Shown: piece after piece, positions 43,232 through 53,877 of the stretch
How positions within the stretch are numbered: the stretch's first letter is position 1
Layout: each line of letters starts with the position of its first letter
Translations under genes and position numbers: made by a program
Source of the DNA: Peptococcaceae bacterium UBA5767
GTDB lineage: Bacteria > Bacillota > TC1 > UBA5767
DNA: 56,600 nt
NCBI GenBank assembly: GCA_002418765.1
Contig: DIET01000034.1
Location: forward strand, 1 to 56,600
Direction of reading: 5' to 3'
Notes under the pieces: generated by a model
The model's database searches: none
What the model was told of the DNA's origin: nothing
Seen by the model: the letters and a program-made list of their open reading frames with translations, nothing else

Positions 43232-45370
43232 TTAACGCATCATTTCCTGCAACCGATCCTTCAGTACTGTATTCCTTTTCTGCACATCACTGCGAGATAT
43301 GGCTCTTCGAAGCGCTCTGGTCTCCCCCAACAAAATCATCAGCTTCTCTGCCCGGGTCACGGCAGTATAAATCAGATTTCTCTGCAGCATTAGATAATGC
43401 GACATGCTAAGCGGCGTGATAACCACTGGGTATTCTGAACCTTGTGATTTGTGAATGGTCACAGCATATGCCAGAACCAGTTCATCAAAATCCCCGATAT
43501 CATAGACCAATTCATCTCCCGAAAAATCAATCAGCAGTTGTTTGGTTTCCTCATCAAGATCCGTGACCGTCCCAATATCACCATTAAATACCTTTTTTTC
43601 ATAATTGTTACGAATTTGCATCACCCGGTCATGCAAGCGAAACTCCGTCTGCCCGAATACAATTTTTTTCTTTTGAGGATTAAGAACCTCCTGCAATTCC
43701 CGGTTCAGATTTTTAGCGCCTAATTCGCCTTTCTGCATGGGCGAAAGCACCTGGATATCCTTTAGTGGATCCAATTGATAGGTGGCGGGCAAGCGCCTTG
43801 AAATCAGATCCTTGATGGTTTGCAAAATCCGCTTTGGATCTTTCTCTTCCATAAAGAAAAAATCACTCTCCCGATCTTGATCCTTCGAGATCATTTCCCC
43901 TCGATTGATGCGGTGCGCGTTGTCTACAATGGCGCTGGCCTTGCCCTGACGAAAAATTCTCTCCAAACATATGATATCCACCATGTCGGAGTCAATAAAA
44001 TCTCGCAGTACATTCCCTGGGCCGACCGCCGGCAACTGATCCACATCCCCTACCAAAATAATGGAGGCCTCATCAGGAAGAGCACGCAACACCGTATACA
44101 TCAACAACACATCTACCATAGAGGCCTCATCAAGAATCAGGGTATCACAGTCCAATAAATTCTCTTCATTGCGCATGAACCCTTCAGCAGGACTAAACTC
44201 CAACAACCGATGAATGGTGGAAGCTGGCTTACCGGTGGTTTCGCCAAGTCGCTTGGCTGCCCGACCTGTCGGTGCGGCCAATAAGATATGTCTCTTCTGA
44301 TATTCCAATGCCCGGATGATACCCATAACCGTAGTGGTTTTTCCAGTTCCTGGTCCCCCGGTGAGCACCATCAATCGAGTCGAAAGACTCAGGCGAATAG
44401 CAGAACGCTGAATATCATCATAGAGGATACCCGCCGTAGCGCTTACCTCTTCTGTGATTTGTATCTCATCATAGCCAAGACGCTCTGGAACCGTCTTCAT
44501 CATGGACTCTACCCTGTTCTTGATACCCAGTTCGCAGTGATACAAAAGGGGTAAAAAGAAAAGATCTTCATAATCCTCAATAATGACCTTCTCTCTGGCC
44601 AGATGGCGAATCTCCCCTTCCACCTGTTCTTCTCCCACATCCAAAACACGAGACGCCTGCACTTTCAATTCCTCAAATCGAGCATAACAGTGTCCTGCTT
44701 TGCTCATCTCCTCCAAGACATAAGTAATGCCTGCCCGAATCCGTTCCGGGGAATTCTGTCCTATGCCCATACTACGCGCTAAGTTATCTGCCAAGGTAAA
44801 TCCGATACCCCATACATCCTGAATGAGTACGTAGGGATTTTCTTTGACCTTACGAATACTATCATTCCCATAGACCTTGAAGATTTTTACCCCATAAGCT
44901 GGGGAAACACCATATCCCTGTAAAAAAATCATGACATTCTTGATTTCTTTTTGCCGATTCCAGGCTTCGGTGATCTTTTCCAGTTTCTTGGCTCCAATGC
45001 CCTCAATGGCGAGCAAACGCTCCGGTTCCTGCTCGATGATACCAATCGTATCGAGACCATATGTTTCCACAATCTTATGAGCATAAACCTTGCCTATTCC
45101 CTGAATCATGCCGCTACCCAGATAGCGTTCCAAACCCTTGGTGCTGGCCGGTACTTTCTCGACCATGGAACTCACTTTGAATTGGCGCCCGTACCGACTC
45201 TCCGTAAACTCTCCTTCCAATAAAAATTCAGCGCCAGCCACCGGTTGCAAAAATACACCCGTGGCCGTAAACGCTTCCTCTGTACTTTCATCCTGCATAC
45301 GCAAAACACAAAAGCCTGTTTCCAGATTATGAAATACAATTTGCTCAATCACTGCTCGCTTGCTTTCCAT
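43232..45370 (-). CDS. recD2: ATP-dependent RecD2 DNA helicase
   Basis: About 712 residues, the size of RecD2. The N-terminal OB-like and helix-hairpin-helix part (LERYLGSGMIQGIGKVYAHKI, LLAIEGIGAKKLEKI) is followed by the helicase: Walker A LTGGPGTGKTTT, Walker B LILDEASMVDV, motif III VGDVDQLPAVGPG and the C-terminal VTIHKSQGSEYPVV. RecD2 is a 5'-3' helicase of Firmicutes without RecBC, used in DNA repair. I prefer ATG 45370 over GTG 45382. Confidence 0.94.
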   Translation of the reverse strand: MESKRAVIEQIVFHNLETGFCVLRMQDESTEEAFTATGVFLQPVAGAEFLLEGEFTESRYGRQFKVSSMVEKVPASTKGLERYLGSGMIQGIGKVYAHKIVETYGLDTIGIIEQEPERLLAIEGIGAKKLEKITEAWNRQKEIKNVMIFLQGYGVSPAYGVKIFKVYGNDSIRKVKENPYVLIQDVWGIGFTLADNLARSMGIGQNSPERIRAGITYVLEEMSKAGHCYARFEELKVQASRVLDVGEEQVEGEIRHLAREKVIIEDYEDLFFLPLLYHCELGIKNRVESMMKTVPERLGYDEIQITEEVSATAGILYDDIQRSAIRLSLSTRLMVLTGGPGTGKTTTVMGIIRALEYQKRHILLAAPTGRAAKRLGETTGKPASTIHRLLEFSPAEGFMRNEENLLDCDTLILDEASMVDVLLMYTVLRALPDEASIILVGDVDQLPAVGPGNVLRDFIDSDMVDIICLERIFRQGKASAIVDNAHRINRGEMISKDQDRESDFFFMEEKDPKRILQTIKDLISRRLPATYQLDPLKDIQVLSPMQKGELGAKNLNRELQEVLNPQKKKIVFGQTEFRLHDRVMQIRNNYEKKVFNGDIGTVTDLDEETKQLLIDFSGDELVYDIGDFDELVLAYAVTIHKSQGSEYPVVITPLSMSHYLMLQRNLIYTAVTRAEKLMILLGETRALRRAISRSDVQKRNTVLKDRLQEMMR

Positions 45371-45439
45371 GGGACATTTCACTCTCAGTCGTTTTTCCTA
45401 ATGGTATCACAATTTAGACCATTACATGTATAAAAAAAC

Positions 45440-45462
45440 AGGTGGATCCATTGGATCCACCT
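45440..45462 (-). terminator. Terminator of the LapA-like gene
   Basis: Perfect 11-bp stem (aggtggatcca arms) followed on the minus strand by a G-containing T7 run, 18 bases after the stop at 45480. Confidence 0.8.
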
Positions 45463-45479
45463 TCATCGCAACCTTCATA

Positions 45480-45893
45480 CTACTCTTTTTCTTCTGCCAT
45501 TCTATCCACTTCTTGTTCCAATTGTTCCAAGCGTTTTTTCAGTTCTAGGTTCTCCACTTCTTTCACTTCCAAATTCTGACGAACCTTTTCCATTTCTTGG
45601 GTACCCTCTTTTTCCACCTTTACAACTTCCTCTTTACGAGACGCTTCCAGCGCACTGGCTTTATCCAGTATCTTTTGCGTCTTTCTCAATTCGGATTTAA
45701 GTGAAATCAACCGTACACCCATAAAGAAAAAGGATATCAAAGCACCCGTCAGCGCCGATACCAAAATCACCACTGTTAGGCTTACTGGTTGCAAACGATA
45801 GGTAAACATCCCCAGCTCAATCAAAGCTGGATTTTGTGAAGCAAACAAAGCAACGACCAATGATAGTATTAAACCAAATATCCAAAAGAACAT
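45480..45893 (-). CDS. LapA-domain membrane protein
   Basis: 137 residues. Two membrane helices (FFWIFGLILSLVVALFASQN and VVILVSALTGALISFFFMGV), the LapA/DUF1049 pattern with its FASQNP motif, then a coiled-coil C-terminal tail of about 75 residues rich in Glu and Lys. Start at ATG 45893, 8 bases after AGGAG; GTG at 45902 is an alternative. LapA-like proteins help assemble envelope or LPS-type complexes in Gram-negatives; in Firmicutes the role is unknown. Confidence 0.8.
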   Translation of the reverse strand: MFFWIFGLILSLVVALFASQNPALIELGMFTYRLQPVSLTVVILVSALTGALISFFFMGVRLISLKSELRKTQKILDKASALEASRKEEVVKVEKEGTQEMEKVRQNLEVKEVENLELKKRLEQLEQEVDRMAEEKE

Positions 45894-45960
45894 ATCACAC
45901 ACTCCTTCTTGTACACATTTGCTTACTTAATAAGTTCTTTTTCTCCTCTTGAATTCCTTC

Positions 45961-48900
45961 TTAAAGGCTGAAATATTTCACCCCGGCCTCAAACAGGCGC
46001 TGATCTTTCTCGCCAGGAATATTTTTGGCGATATGCACACCCACTCGTTCAGAATGCCCCATCTTGCCAAAAATTCTACCATCTTTACTAGTGAGACCCT
46101 CTATGGCCATCACGGATCCATTGGGATTGGCTGGCGGTAAATGAGTCGCCATACCCAGATGATCCACGTACTGCGTAGCAATTTGTCCACGCTGCACCCA
46201 ATCTGACACCATGGCTTCACTGGCCACAAAACGACCTTCCCCGTGCGATATGGCAATCTTATGCCGATCCCCCAGCTCCATATGCATCATCCAGGGCGAC
46301 AGCACAGAACTTACACGGGTACTGACGACACTGGCCACATGGCGACCTAAGGTATTGAATGTCAAGGTAGGATCATCGTCTCCTATCTCCTGGATATATC
46401 CATAAGGAAGGAGTCCCAGTTTCACAAGGGCCTGGAATCCATTGCAAATGCCCAGCATCAAGCCATCTCTGTTTTCCAGCAAATCGCTGACGGCTTCTTT
46501 GATGCGTGGGTTTCTAAACACGGCAGCAATAAATTTGGCCGAACCTTCCGGTTCATCTCCGGCACTAAAGCCACCGGGAATCATGATGATATTGGATGCC
46601 CTAATATTCTTCTCCATCTCTACAAGAGAAGACTGGATCTCTTCTTGATTTAAGTTGCGGAAGATTTGAATCTGTGTTTTGGCACCTGCTTTTTCAAACG
46701 CCCGCATAGAATCAATTTCACAGTTGGTTCCTGGAAAAGCCGGAATGAAAACCCTGGGTTTGGCCACAGAAATGGCTGGCTTCATATCACTTCGTTTGGC
46801 ATAACTCAGTTGTCTGGGCCTGGGAACAATTTCCTTCGAAATCTGGGGATACACTGATGCCAAAACCTGGTTCCATACCGCATAGGCTTCACCCAAGAAA
46901 AGTTCTTCCCCTTCCAAACGAATCACCCGTTCTTCTAGCACGGTTCCAATTCTGAGCATGCGACCACCTGGAAAAATCAAGGACAAATCATCTTTGGATT
47001 CCAGAATCAACCCACCCACCGTTTTTTCATTCAACAGTGAAACCTCGATAGATAACTCCACCCCCAGCCGGTTGCCAAAGGCCATCTTGCTTATGGTCTC
47101 TACCAATCCACCTGAAGCCACACTGGAACAGGCTAAAATCAGGTTCTTTTGCATACAGTCGTGAAGTGTCAGTAGATTTTCTCGCAACAACGAAAAATCT
47201 ATTTCTCTCGAGCATTCTTCACTTTCCACCAAAGGCAGTGGTAGATAATACACCCCAGATCCCACCTTTTTCCATTCACTGGAAACCACCTGGGAGGCTT
47301 TTACAGGTGAGCAGGAAAAAGAAATCAGTGTGGGAGGAACATGAATGTCTTTAAAGGTACCACTCATGGAATCCTTGCCACCAATGGCCGCCACACCCAA
47401 GGAAAGCTGCGCTTTGAGTGCACCGAGAAGCGCCGAAAAAGGTTGCCCCCATCTTCTTTCATCGTCGCCCAATCGTTCAAAATACTCCTGAAAGGACAAT
47501 CGGATATGATCCGGATGGGCACCCAAACATACACTTTTAATCACGGAATGCGTCACCGCATACATCGCACCTAGGTAGGGGGACTCTTCCAACAGATAGG
47601 GATCAAAGGCAAAGGTCATGGCCGTTGCATCATCTGTCTCTCCCTGGTCCAAAGGAATCTTGGCCACCATGCCTTCTGTAGGAGAACCAAGGAAAGCACC
47701 TCCAAAAGGCAACAAGACGGATGAAGCGCCAATAGAAGCATCAAAGCGTTCCACCAAGCCTTTTTGCGAACCTACATTCAATTCTTTTAATCGCTCCAAC
47801 CAAGCTGTCTTCCAGGTTGCCCGGGTAAATGCTTGGTCCGGCATGAAATACCGCAGTGGCTCGCTAACATCTTCTACTCGAACTTGCTGATGCTGTGTTA
47901 CGCCATTGGTATCCAAAAATTCCCGGGCCAAATCAACAATCCTTTTTCCCCTCCAGGTCATGACCAGTCGAGGTGAATCTTGCACCTTGGCTACTACGGT
48001 CGCTTCCAGATTTTCATTTTTGCAGAAATCCCGGAAAACATCCCAGTCCTGCGCATCCAATACCACCGCCATGCGTTCTTGGGATTCAGAAATGGCCAGT
48101 TCAGTCCCGTCCAGTCCCTCATATTTTTTAGGGATGGCATCAAGATCAATGGTTAAACCATCCGCCAACTCCCCGATGGCCACACAAACACCACCAGCTC
48201 CAAAATCATTACATTTTCTAATCAGCCTGGAACAGTCTGGATTGCGAAACAGACGCTGGATCTTCCGTTCCGTAGGCGGATTTCCTTTTTGTACTTCCGA
48301 TCCGCAGGTATAGAGGGATGCTTCGTCATGTTCCTTTGAAGATCCCGTAGCTCCTCCGCAACCATCTCTTCCCGTTTTTCCTCCCACCAACACCACCACA
48401 TTGCCATCGACTGGTTTTTGACGCATCACCTGATCCTTGGGTGCTGCACCCACAACAGCACCAACCTCTAGGCGTTTGGCCATGTAACCCGGATGATAGA
48501 TCTCTTCTACCTTGCCTGTAGCCAAACCAATCTGGTTGCCATAGGATGAATAGCCATGGGCTGCCTCCTGGCAGATCTTTCGTTGAGGAAGTTTCCCCGG
48601 TAGTGTCGATGCCATGCTTGCCCTGGGATCCGCACTGCCTGTAACCCTCATGGCTTGGTACACATAACTTCGACCGGACAAAGGATCCCGTATGGCCCCA
48701 CCCAGACACGTGGCCGCACCCCCAAAAGGTTCAATCTCCGTAGGATGGTTGTGCGTCTCATTCTTGAACATCACCAAATAGGGAATACGCTGTCCATCCA
48801 CCTCGATCTCCACTTCTATGGAGCAGGCATTGATTTCATCCGACTCATCCAAATTGTCCAAAACCCCTTGTTGTTTCAGACGTTTCATGGCAATAACGGC

Positions 48901-49725
48901 CATATCCATCAAGGTGACATCTCGTTTTTTTTCTAACTCACCATATACCTTCTTTCTGGTATCCAGATACAATGCATAGGCGTCTTGCAATCTTTTCCCA
49001 TAGGAAGATGCAGGAAAATGGATCAGTTCCAAGACCGTAGTAAAGGTCGTATGCCGGCAATGATCCGACCAATAGGTGTCGATGACACGAATCTCCGTCA
49101 TACTGGGATCCCGACCTTCTTTTCGAAAATAGTCCTGACAAAACAACACATCCTCTGTGCTCATGGCCAGTCCTACATGATCTTTCCATTCAGAAAGTGT
49201 CTCTGCTGTCATCTGACAAAAACCATCCATCACCTTTACATCCGGGGGTTCAGACCAAAAGAGATCAAGAGTCTCTGGTTTTTCCAGTATTGCTTCTCTG
49301 GAATCCACCGGATTGATGAGATAATTTTTTATTTTTTCAACCTCTTTGTTGGTAGCTCCAGGAAGAACCACCACCGTAGCAAATCGCACCAGCGGCCGCT
49401 TGCCTTCTGTTAAAATCTCCATACACTGAGCTGCTGAATCGGCCCGCTGATCATATTGCCCTGGCAGATACTCCATAGCAAACAGCGGAGCATCCTCCAC
49501 CTGGAGAGTTTCCAAAAAGACCTGATCCATATTGGGCTCCGACAAAACATTCCTTATAACACCGGACAGTTCCTCAGGATCAAGACCACTAATATCATAG
49601 CGATTGATAAGACGTAGCCCCTTTAATGAAGAAAGCGAGAGATTCTCTCGCAATTCTTGCAACAGGCGCACAGCCTGACCATTGAAACCTTCTTTTTTCT
49701 CCACAAATACTCTAACTACACTCAT
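45961..49725 (-). CDS. purL: Phosphoribosylformylglycinamidine synthase, single chain
   Basis: 1254 residues, the large fused type that combines PurL synthase and PurQ glutaminase. An AIRS-like ATP-binding synthase part (TEIRVIDTYWSDHCRHTTF; NETHNHPTEIEPFGGAATC) is followed by the C-terminal class I glutaminase with LGICNGFQALVKLG (nucleophile Cys), PGGFSAGDEPEGSAKF and HGEGRF. It makes FGAM in purine synthesis. GGAGGAAGG-type site before the ATG. It stands alone, without other pur genes nearby. Confidence 0.96.
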   Translation of the reverse strand: MSVVRVFVEKKEGFNGQAVRLLQELRENLSLSSLKGLRLINRYDISGLDPEELSGVIRNVLSEPNMDQVFLETLQVEDAPLFAMEYLPGQYDQRADSAAQCMEILTEGKRPLVRFATVVVLPGATNKEVEKIKNYLINPVDSREAILEKPETLDLFWSEPPDVKVMDGFCQMTAETLSEWKDHVGLAMSTEDVLFCQDYFRKEGRDPSMTEIRVIDTYWSDHCRHTTFTTVLELIHFPASSYGKRLQDAYALYLDTRKKVYGELEKKRDVTLMDMAVIAMKRLKQQGVLDNLDESDEINACSIEVEIEVDGQRIPYLVMFKNETHNHPTEIEPFGGAATCLGGAIRDPLSGRSYVYQAMRVTGSADPRASMASTLPGKLPQRKICQEAAHGYSSYGNQIGLATGKVEEIYHPGYMAKRLEVGAVVGAAPKDQVMRQKPVDGNVVVLVGGKTGRDGCGGATGSSKEHDEASLYTCGSEVQKGNPPTERKIQRLFRNPDCSRLIRKCNDFGAGGVCVAIGELADGLTIDLDAIPKKYEGLDGTELAISESQERMAVVLDAQDWDVFRDFCKNENLEATVVAKVQDSPRLVMTWRGKRIVDLAREFLDTNGVTQHQQVRVEDVSEPLRYFMPDQAFTRATWKTAWLERLKELNVGSQKGLVERFDASIGASSVLLPFGGAFLGSPTEGMVAKIPLDQGETDDATAMTFAFDPYLLEESPYLGAMYAVTHSVIKSVCLGAHPDHIRLSFQEYFERLGDDERRWGQPFSALLGALKAQLSLGVAAIGGKDSMSGTFKDIHVPPTLISFSCSPVKASQVVSSEWKKVGSGVYYLPLPLVESEECSREIDFSLLRENLLTLHDCMQKNLILACSSVASGGLVETISKMAFGNRLGVELSIEVSLLNEKTVGGLILESKDDLSLIFPGGRMLRIGTVLEERVIRLEGEELFLGEAYAVWNQVLASVYPQISKEIVPRPRQLSYAKRSDMKPAISVAKPRVFIPAFPGTNCEIDSMRAFEKAGAKTQIQIFRNLNQEEIQSSLVEMEKNIRASNIIMIPGGFSAGDEPEGSAKFIAAVFRNPRIKEAVSDLLENRDGLMLGICNGFQALVKLGLLPYGYIQEIGDDDPTLTFNTLGRHVASVVSTRVSSVLSPWMMHMELGDRHKIAISHGEGRFVASEAMVSDWVQRGQIATQYVDHLGMATHLPPANPNGSVMAIEGLTSKDGRIFGKMGHSERVGVHIAKNIPGEKDQRLFEAGVKYFSL

Positions 49726-49796
49726 TGACCTTCCTCCACCAATTCATAACCTTCCTCTGATCTATGATAATCCTAATTGTAACGCTCTTTCTAAGC

Positions 49797-51116
49797 CTAT
49801 TGATCTATGCGCATAGTCAAAATCAAGCCGCCTTCATTGGTATCCGACACCGATATGAAAGCATCCTCCACAAAGATGACATCAGCAAGAGCAGCATCAA
49901 CATACACAATCCGATACCTCTCACCTGAATCGAGCTGCACAGCCAGCGCCCCAACATCCTTTAGGTAATCAATATAGGTTTCTAGCACGAAACCGCCCTC
50001 CTGAATGAGTAAACTGTGCGGCAAGCCTACATAACGATAATGCCAAGCTTCCTCCATAATCCCTGTAATCTCTTCAGTATCACTGGGATAGCGTAAGATG
50101 AAACCAAACCGAGCGGCATTCTCGACCAACCAGGCTCCTCCCACAGTCTCAAGAAAATCCTGTTCTAAAACCTGTCCCCGATTCATCATGGTCTGGGATG
50201 TAAAATCAACTGCCAGTCCACTTTGATGCTCTGATGTACCAGGAATAGCAACAATACGCCCAGCCTCTATGGTAGCCGTTTCTTCATCATACCCAAACTG
50301 GGTTCTGTATTGATTAATCTTTCGCTCATACAGCCCCTGCTGATAATCGAAACTCCGGTAGGTGCTCACCACATAAATGGTTTCCATTCCTTCCGTATCT
50401 GCGGCCTCATCCAGCATCTCTTGCAGAGCGACGGCCGCCTGTTCATTGAATAGCATATCATTCTTGGTTAGCTTAAGCTGGGGATAGGTTTCATTGAGAT
50501 TGATCAGATGCTGACCTGTTTTTTCTCGTTCCACACCATGCATTTTGTTGATCAGTGTCATGTGTCCCAGTTCACCCAAAAAACTTCGAAGCGCACTCGT
50601 AGGCATGGAGTCCTCAGGAATTTCTCCCATACTGTACCCCTCATTGGTTGCACTTACATGCTCCATTTCCTGCTGCAACACTGAAGCATGTACGTAGGAT
50701 TCCACCTCATTTTTGAAGGAAGGACCTAGAGCCGTTTTCTGTTCCCCATCTACATAATACTGTGCCGTACCCACCTCAAGATCAATCATTTTATCAGCTA
50801 TTGAAAAAGAAATAAGCTCTCTTCCGCTCGCCTTTTCTTCCACATCCTGGAGAAACAGCGTGAGCAACGACAAAGGCAGCAGTTCGTGGCCATATGTCTC
50901 ATGATGGGTCATCCAATGTGTCCCTGCCCCAAAGACTTCGATACCCTGAAGCTGTACATCTCCTTCCAGGACCAATGCCGTGATCTCATCATCTGGGTGC
51001 AACTCTTCAGGCACCAGTTCTTCTCCATTCGATGGAAGGCTGCATCCGGAAAGCACCATCACCAACACCATTAGACTGAAGATGGCTTTTCGTCTCATTC
51101 TATTTTTTCTATTCAT
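49797..51116 (-). CDS. D-alanyl-D-alanine carboxypeptidase lipoprotein (VanY type)
   Basis: 439 residues. Lipobox LSGC ends at Cys25, from ATG 51116 behind GGGG. The middle is a less conserved region of about 200 residues, then the VanY domain: STYRSFDYQQGLYERKI, TSEHQSGLAVDFTS (SxHxxGxAxD zinc ligands) and EAWHYRYVGLPHS. Removes the terminal D-Ala from peptidoglycan stems outside the membrane. No Van resistance genes are nearby, so housekeeping is likely. Confidence 0.88.
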   Translation of the reverse strand: MNRKNRMRRKAIFSLMVLVMVLSGCSLPSNGEELVPEELHPDDEITALVLEGDVQLQGIEVFGAGTHWMTHHETYGHELLPLSLLTLFLQDVEEKASGRELISFSIADKMIDLEVGTAQYYVDGEQKTALGPSFKNEVESYVHASVLQQEMEHVSATNEGYSMGEIPEDSMPTSALRSFLGELGHMTLINKMHGVEREKTGQHLINLNETYPQLKLTKNDMLFNEQAAVALQEMLDEAADTEGMETIYVVSTYRSFDYQQGLYERKINQYRTQFGYDEETATIEAGRIVAIPGTSEHQSGLAVDFTSQTMMNRGQVLEQDFLETVGGAWLVENAARFGFILRYPSDTEEITGIMEEAWHYRYVGLPHSLLIQEGGFVLETYIDYLKDVGALAVQLDSGERYRIVYVDAALADVIFVEDAFISVSDTNEGGLILTMRIDQ

Positions 51117-51352
51117 TGATTTCCCCGTTTCCCAGCAGAATCCACTGTGTTGCATCATGCCACACACAATGTTTAGATTACCATAGCTACCATCACATCA
51201 TACACCAAATGCCATCGTCTTTCCACCGAAAGAGGATAGGCAAACCCAGAAAAAAAACGTCAACCCTGCATCTTTTTCTGCAGGGAATCCTTCCCCAAAA
51301 AGGCGAACTCATGTATGCTTAAGGCAAGAATATATCCTTAGGAGGTAATATT

Positions 51353-51898
51353 ATGCCTTATATCATCATCGGTCTTTTGCTTGTCATTGGCCTGTACGTC
51401 ATGGGAGCCTACAACGGGTTCGTTAAGCTTCGAAACATGAAGGATGAAGCCTTTGCGACGATGGACGTTTACTTGAAAAAACGTTATGACCTCATCCCCA
51501 ACCTCGTGGAAACAGTCAAGGGCTATGCCAGCCATGAAAAGGAAACATTTGAAAAGGTAGTTGCTGCAAGAAACATGGCCGCCAGCGCAACCTCCGTGGA
51601 AGATAAAATCGCTGGTGAAAACGCATTGACGGGTACATTGCGCACGTTGTTTGCTGTTGCTGAAAACTATCCTGATCTCAAGGCCAACCAAAACTTTATG
51701 GATTTACAAAATCAGCTCGCCACATTAGAAGGTGAAATTGCCCAATCTCGTAAATACTACAATGGTGTCGTCAAGGAATACAACACCAAGACAGAGCTCT
51801 TTCCTTCTAGCATCATTGCCTCCTTGTTCGGATTCAAACGGGCAACCTACTTTGAAGTGGAAGAAGGAGAAAGAAACAATGTCAAAGTCAGCTTTTAA
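51353..51898 (+). CDS. lemA: LemA-family membrane protein
   Basis: 181 residues. One N-terminal helix (YIIIGLLLVIGLYVMGAYNG) and the LemA core (YLKKRYDLIPNLVETVKGYA; YPDLKANQNFMDLQNQLATLE; YYNGVVKEYNTKTELFPSSI). AGGAGG precedes the ATG. It overlaps the next gene by 20 bases. Function unknown; often paired with DUF2207/TPM proteins, as here. Confidence 0.93.
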   Translation: MPYIIIGLLLVIGLYVMGAYNGFVKLRNMKDEAFATMDVYLKKRYDLIPNLVETVKGYASHEKETFEKVVAARNMAASATSVEDKIAGENALTGTLRTLFAVAENYPDLKANQNFMDLQNQLATLEGEIAQSRKYYNGVVKEYNTKTELFPSSIIASLFGFKRATYFEVEEGERNNVKVSF

Positions 51899-53741
51899 AG
51901 GGACTCTTCTTCTGTTAAGTTTACTTTTCTTGCTGATCCTGCCACAACAGGCCTTGGCAGAAGCCTTCGTGATTGATGACTACCATGTCGAAGTAACTGT
52001 CGGCAGCGACTATACCTATGCCATCAAAGAGACTTTGGCTGTGGATTTCAGTGAAGCCAGAAGAGGCATCATCAGAACGATTCCCCTACGCTTTTCTGAC
52101 CGTCCGATGCGAATAGAAGATATCCATGTGCCCGACGCCACCTACCAGGTAAGCCGTGAGAATGATATGGCCAGCATACGCATTGGAGATGAAGATGTTT
52201 ACCTGACTGGGCAGGTCCATTACCAGATTGAGTACACCCTGGTGTTAGGGAGCGATGCAGACCCATCCCAAGACCTCTTCTATTTGAATCTCATCGGCAA
52301 TGAATGGGACACCAGCATTAAGAATATGTCCTTTTCCATTACCATGCCCTTTGCCTATGATCAGGACAAGCTAACGCTTACCCGAGGTCCCTTGGGTAGC
52401 GAAGAGACCGATGACATTGCGTTTGATGCCACTCCTCAGAAAATAACGGGAAATATACTAACACCACTAGAGGCCAATGAGGGCTTAAGCGTGTATCTTC
52501 CTCTCCCAGAAGGTTATTTCTCTGATGTAAAACCGCCGGCATTCTGGCCCAATCTGGGCATACCCGCACTGGGGATTCTCCTGCTTCTTTTTTCGTTTGT
52601 CATCTTCCAAAGCAAAGGACGAGATGACCATATTGTTGTCACCCCAGAATTCTATCCGCCCAAGGGCATGACACCAGCTGAAGCCGGCTATGTCATCGAC
52701 CGGGTGGTCCATCCTCTGGATGTAACCAGCCTCATCCTCTACTGGGCTTCTAAGGGCTACCTGGACGTGGAAGAGGATGGCAAAAAACATCTTACTCTAT
52801 ATAAGATCAAAGATCTATCCCCCAAGGATAGCCAGCATTTTGAACGATACTTTTTCGACGCGCTATTCCAAAAAGGAGATGGGAACCAGGTTTCTACCCG
52901 TGATTTAAAGGGTAAGTTCTATCAAGAAATGGTAACCACACAAGGGCTGGTAAGGGCCAGTTTTGTTGATAATAAAAACCGCAGGCTTTACAAACGGGAA
53001 TCGACCGGCTATCAGTTGCTGCTTTTCCTTTTTTCCATCCTTCCTTTGTGGGGACTATTTGCCTATACATTTTATCTGATTGGAAACGGCTATATCAGCA
53101 CAACGGGTCTTTTTATGAGTGCCCTGCCGGCACTATTGCCGGCCATCAGTATTGCTTTGATGGCTCATGCACTGGTGAACCGAAAAACCGTTCCCAAAAG
53201 TAGAACAGCAGGTTTTTTCCTAGGTGGACTCGTGCTCTTTGTGATTTCTCTTTTGGTTATCCTCCTGATTTCTATGAGAGCTGACACCCTTTTGCTCACA
53301 CTCCTGATCCTGGTGATCACTATTGGTATCGGCTTTCTGGCTCAAGCCACGGAAAAACGTACTGCCTTTGGTACTGAGATCCTGGGACTCATGCTGGGCT
53401 ACAAGCAATTTCTCACAACAGCAGAAAAGGACCGCATTGAGCGTTTGCTCGACGAAAATCCCAATTACTTTTATGATACCCTTCCCTATGCCCAAGTATT
53501 GGGTGTTACCAAGAAATGGGCCAAGAAGTTCGAAGGCCTAAATCTTGAGCCCCCATCCTATTACCGGGGCAACACGGGAATCTTTAATGCTTATGTTTTT
53601 GCCACAGTGCTGGATCGGCATCTCAGTAGCGCGGCAACCACCATGGCCATCAATCCCAAAGCCAATTCTGGTGGAAGTGGCTTTTCCGGTGGCGGCTTCT
53701 CCGGTGGCGGTGCAGGTGGTGGTGGTGGCAGTAGCTGGTAA
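51879..53741 (+). CDS. DUF2207-family membrane protein with Gly-rich C-terminus
   Basis: 620 residues from ATG 51879 inside the end of lemA. A signal segment (LLLLSLLFLLILPQQALAEA) precedes an extracellular DUF2207 domain (RRGIIRTIPLRF), several membrane helices at about 280, 430-460 and 490-530, a cytoplasmic region and a tail GGSGFSGGGFSGGGAGGGGG before SSW. The tail is normal for the family. Coupled to lemA. Confidence 0.9.
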   Translation: MSKSAFKGTLLLLSLLFLLILPQQALAEAFVIDDYHVEVTVGSDYTYAIKETLAVDFSEARRGIIRTIPLRFSDRPMRIEDIHVPDATYQVSRENDMASIRIGDEDVYLTGQVHYQIEYTLVLGSDADPSQDLFYLNLIGNEWDTSIKNMSFSITMPFAYDQDKLTLTRGPLGSEETDDIAFDATPQKITGNILTPLEANEGLSVYLPLPEGYFSDVKPPAFWPNLGIPALGILLLLFSFVIFQSKGRDDHIVVTPEFYPPKGMTPAEAGYVIDRVVHPLDVTSLILYWASKGYLDVEEDGKKHLTLYKIKDLSPKDSQHFERYFFDALFQKGDGNQVSTRDLKGKFYQEMVTTQGLVRASFVDNKNRRLYKRESTGYQLLLFLFSILPLWGLFAYTFYLIGNGYISTTGLFMSALPALLPAISIALMAHALVNRKTVPKSRTAGFFLGGLVLFVISLLVILLISMRADTLLLTLLILVITIGIGFLAQATEKRTAFGTEILGLMLGYKQFLTTAEKDRIERLLDENPNYFYDTLPYAQVLGVTKKWAKKFEGLNLEPPSYYRGNTGIFNAYVFATVLDRHLSSAATTMAINPKANSGGSGFSGGGFSGGGAGGGGGSSW

Positions 53742-53754
53742 GTTTACAAGTAAG

Positions 53755-53779
53755 AAGAAGGCTTCGGCCTTCTTTTTTT
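53755..53779 (+). terminator. Terminator of the lemA operon
   Basis: Aagaaggc / gccttctt stem with a UUCG loop and T7 run. The same sequence recurs 524 bases later at 54279, because it lies in a duplicated unit. Confidence 0.9.
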
Positions 53780-53877
53780 ATGCACATCCTATTTTTCACA
53801 CAAAGAAGATAAAGCTGTCAAGAGTCTGTCACCTTAACAGGTTATGCTAAGGACATAAACAAAAGGAGGTAACACAC

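Noticed and set aside
51264..51285. Hairpin between the VanY and lemA genes as a terminator
   Set aside because: The 7-bp stem lies between divergent genes, so neither gene would use it. A T-run follows only on the minus strand and only after a gap.
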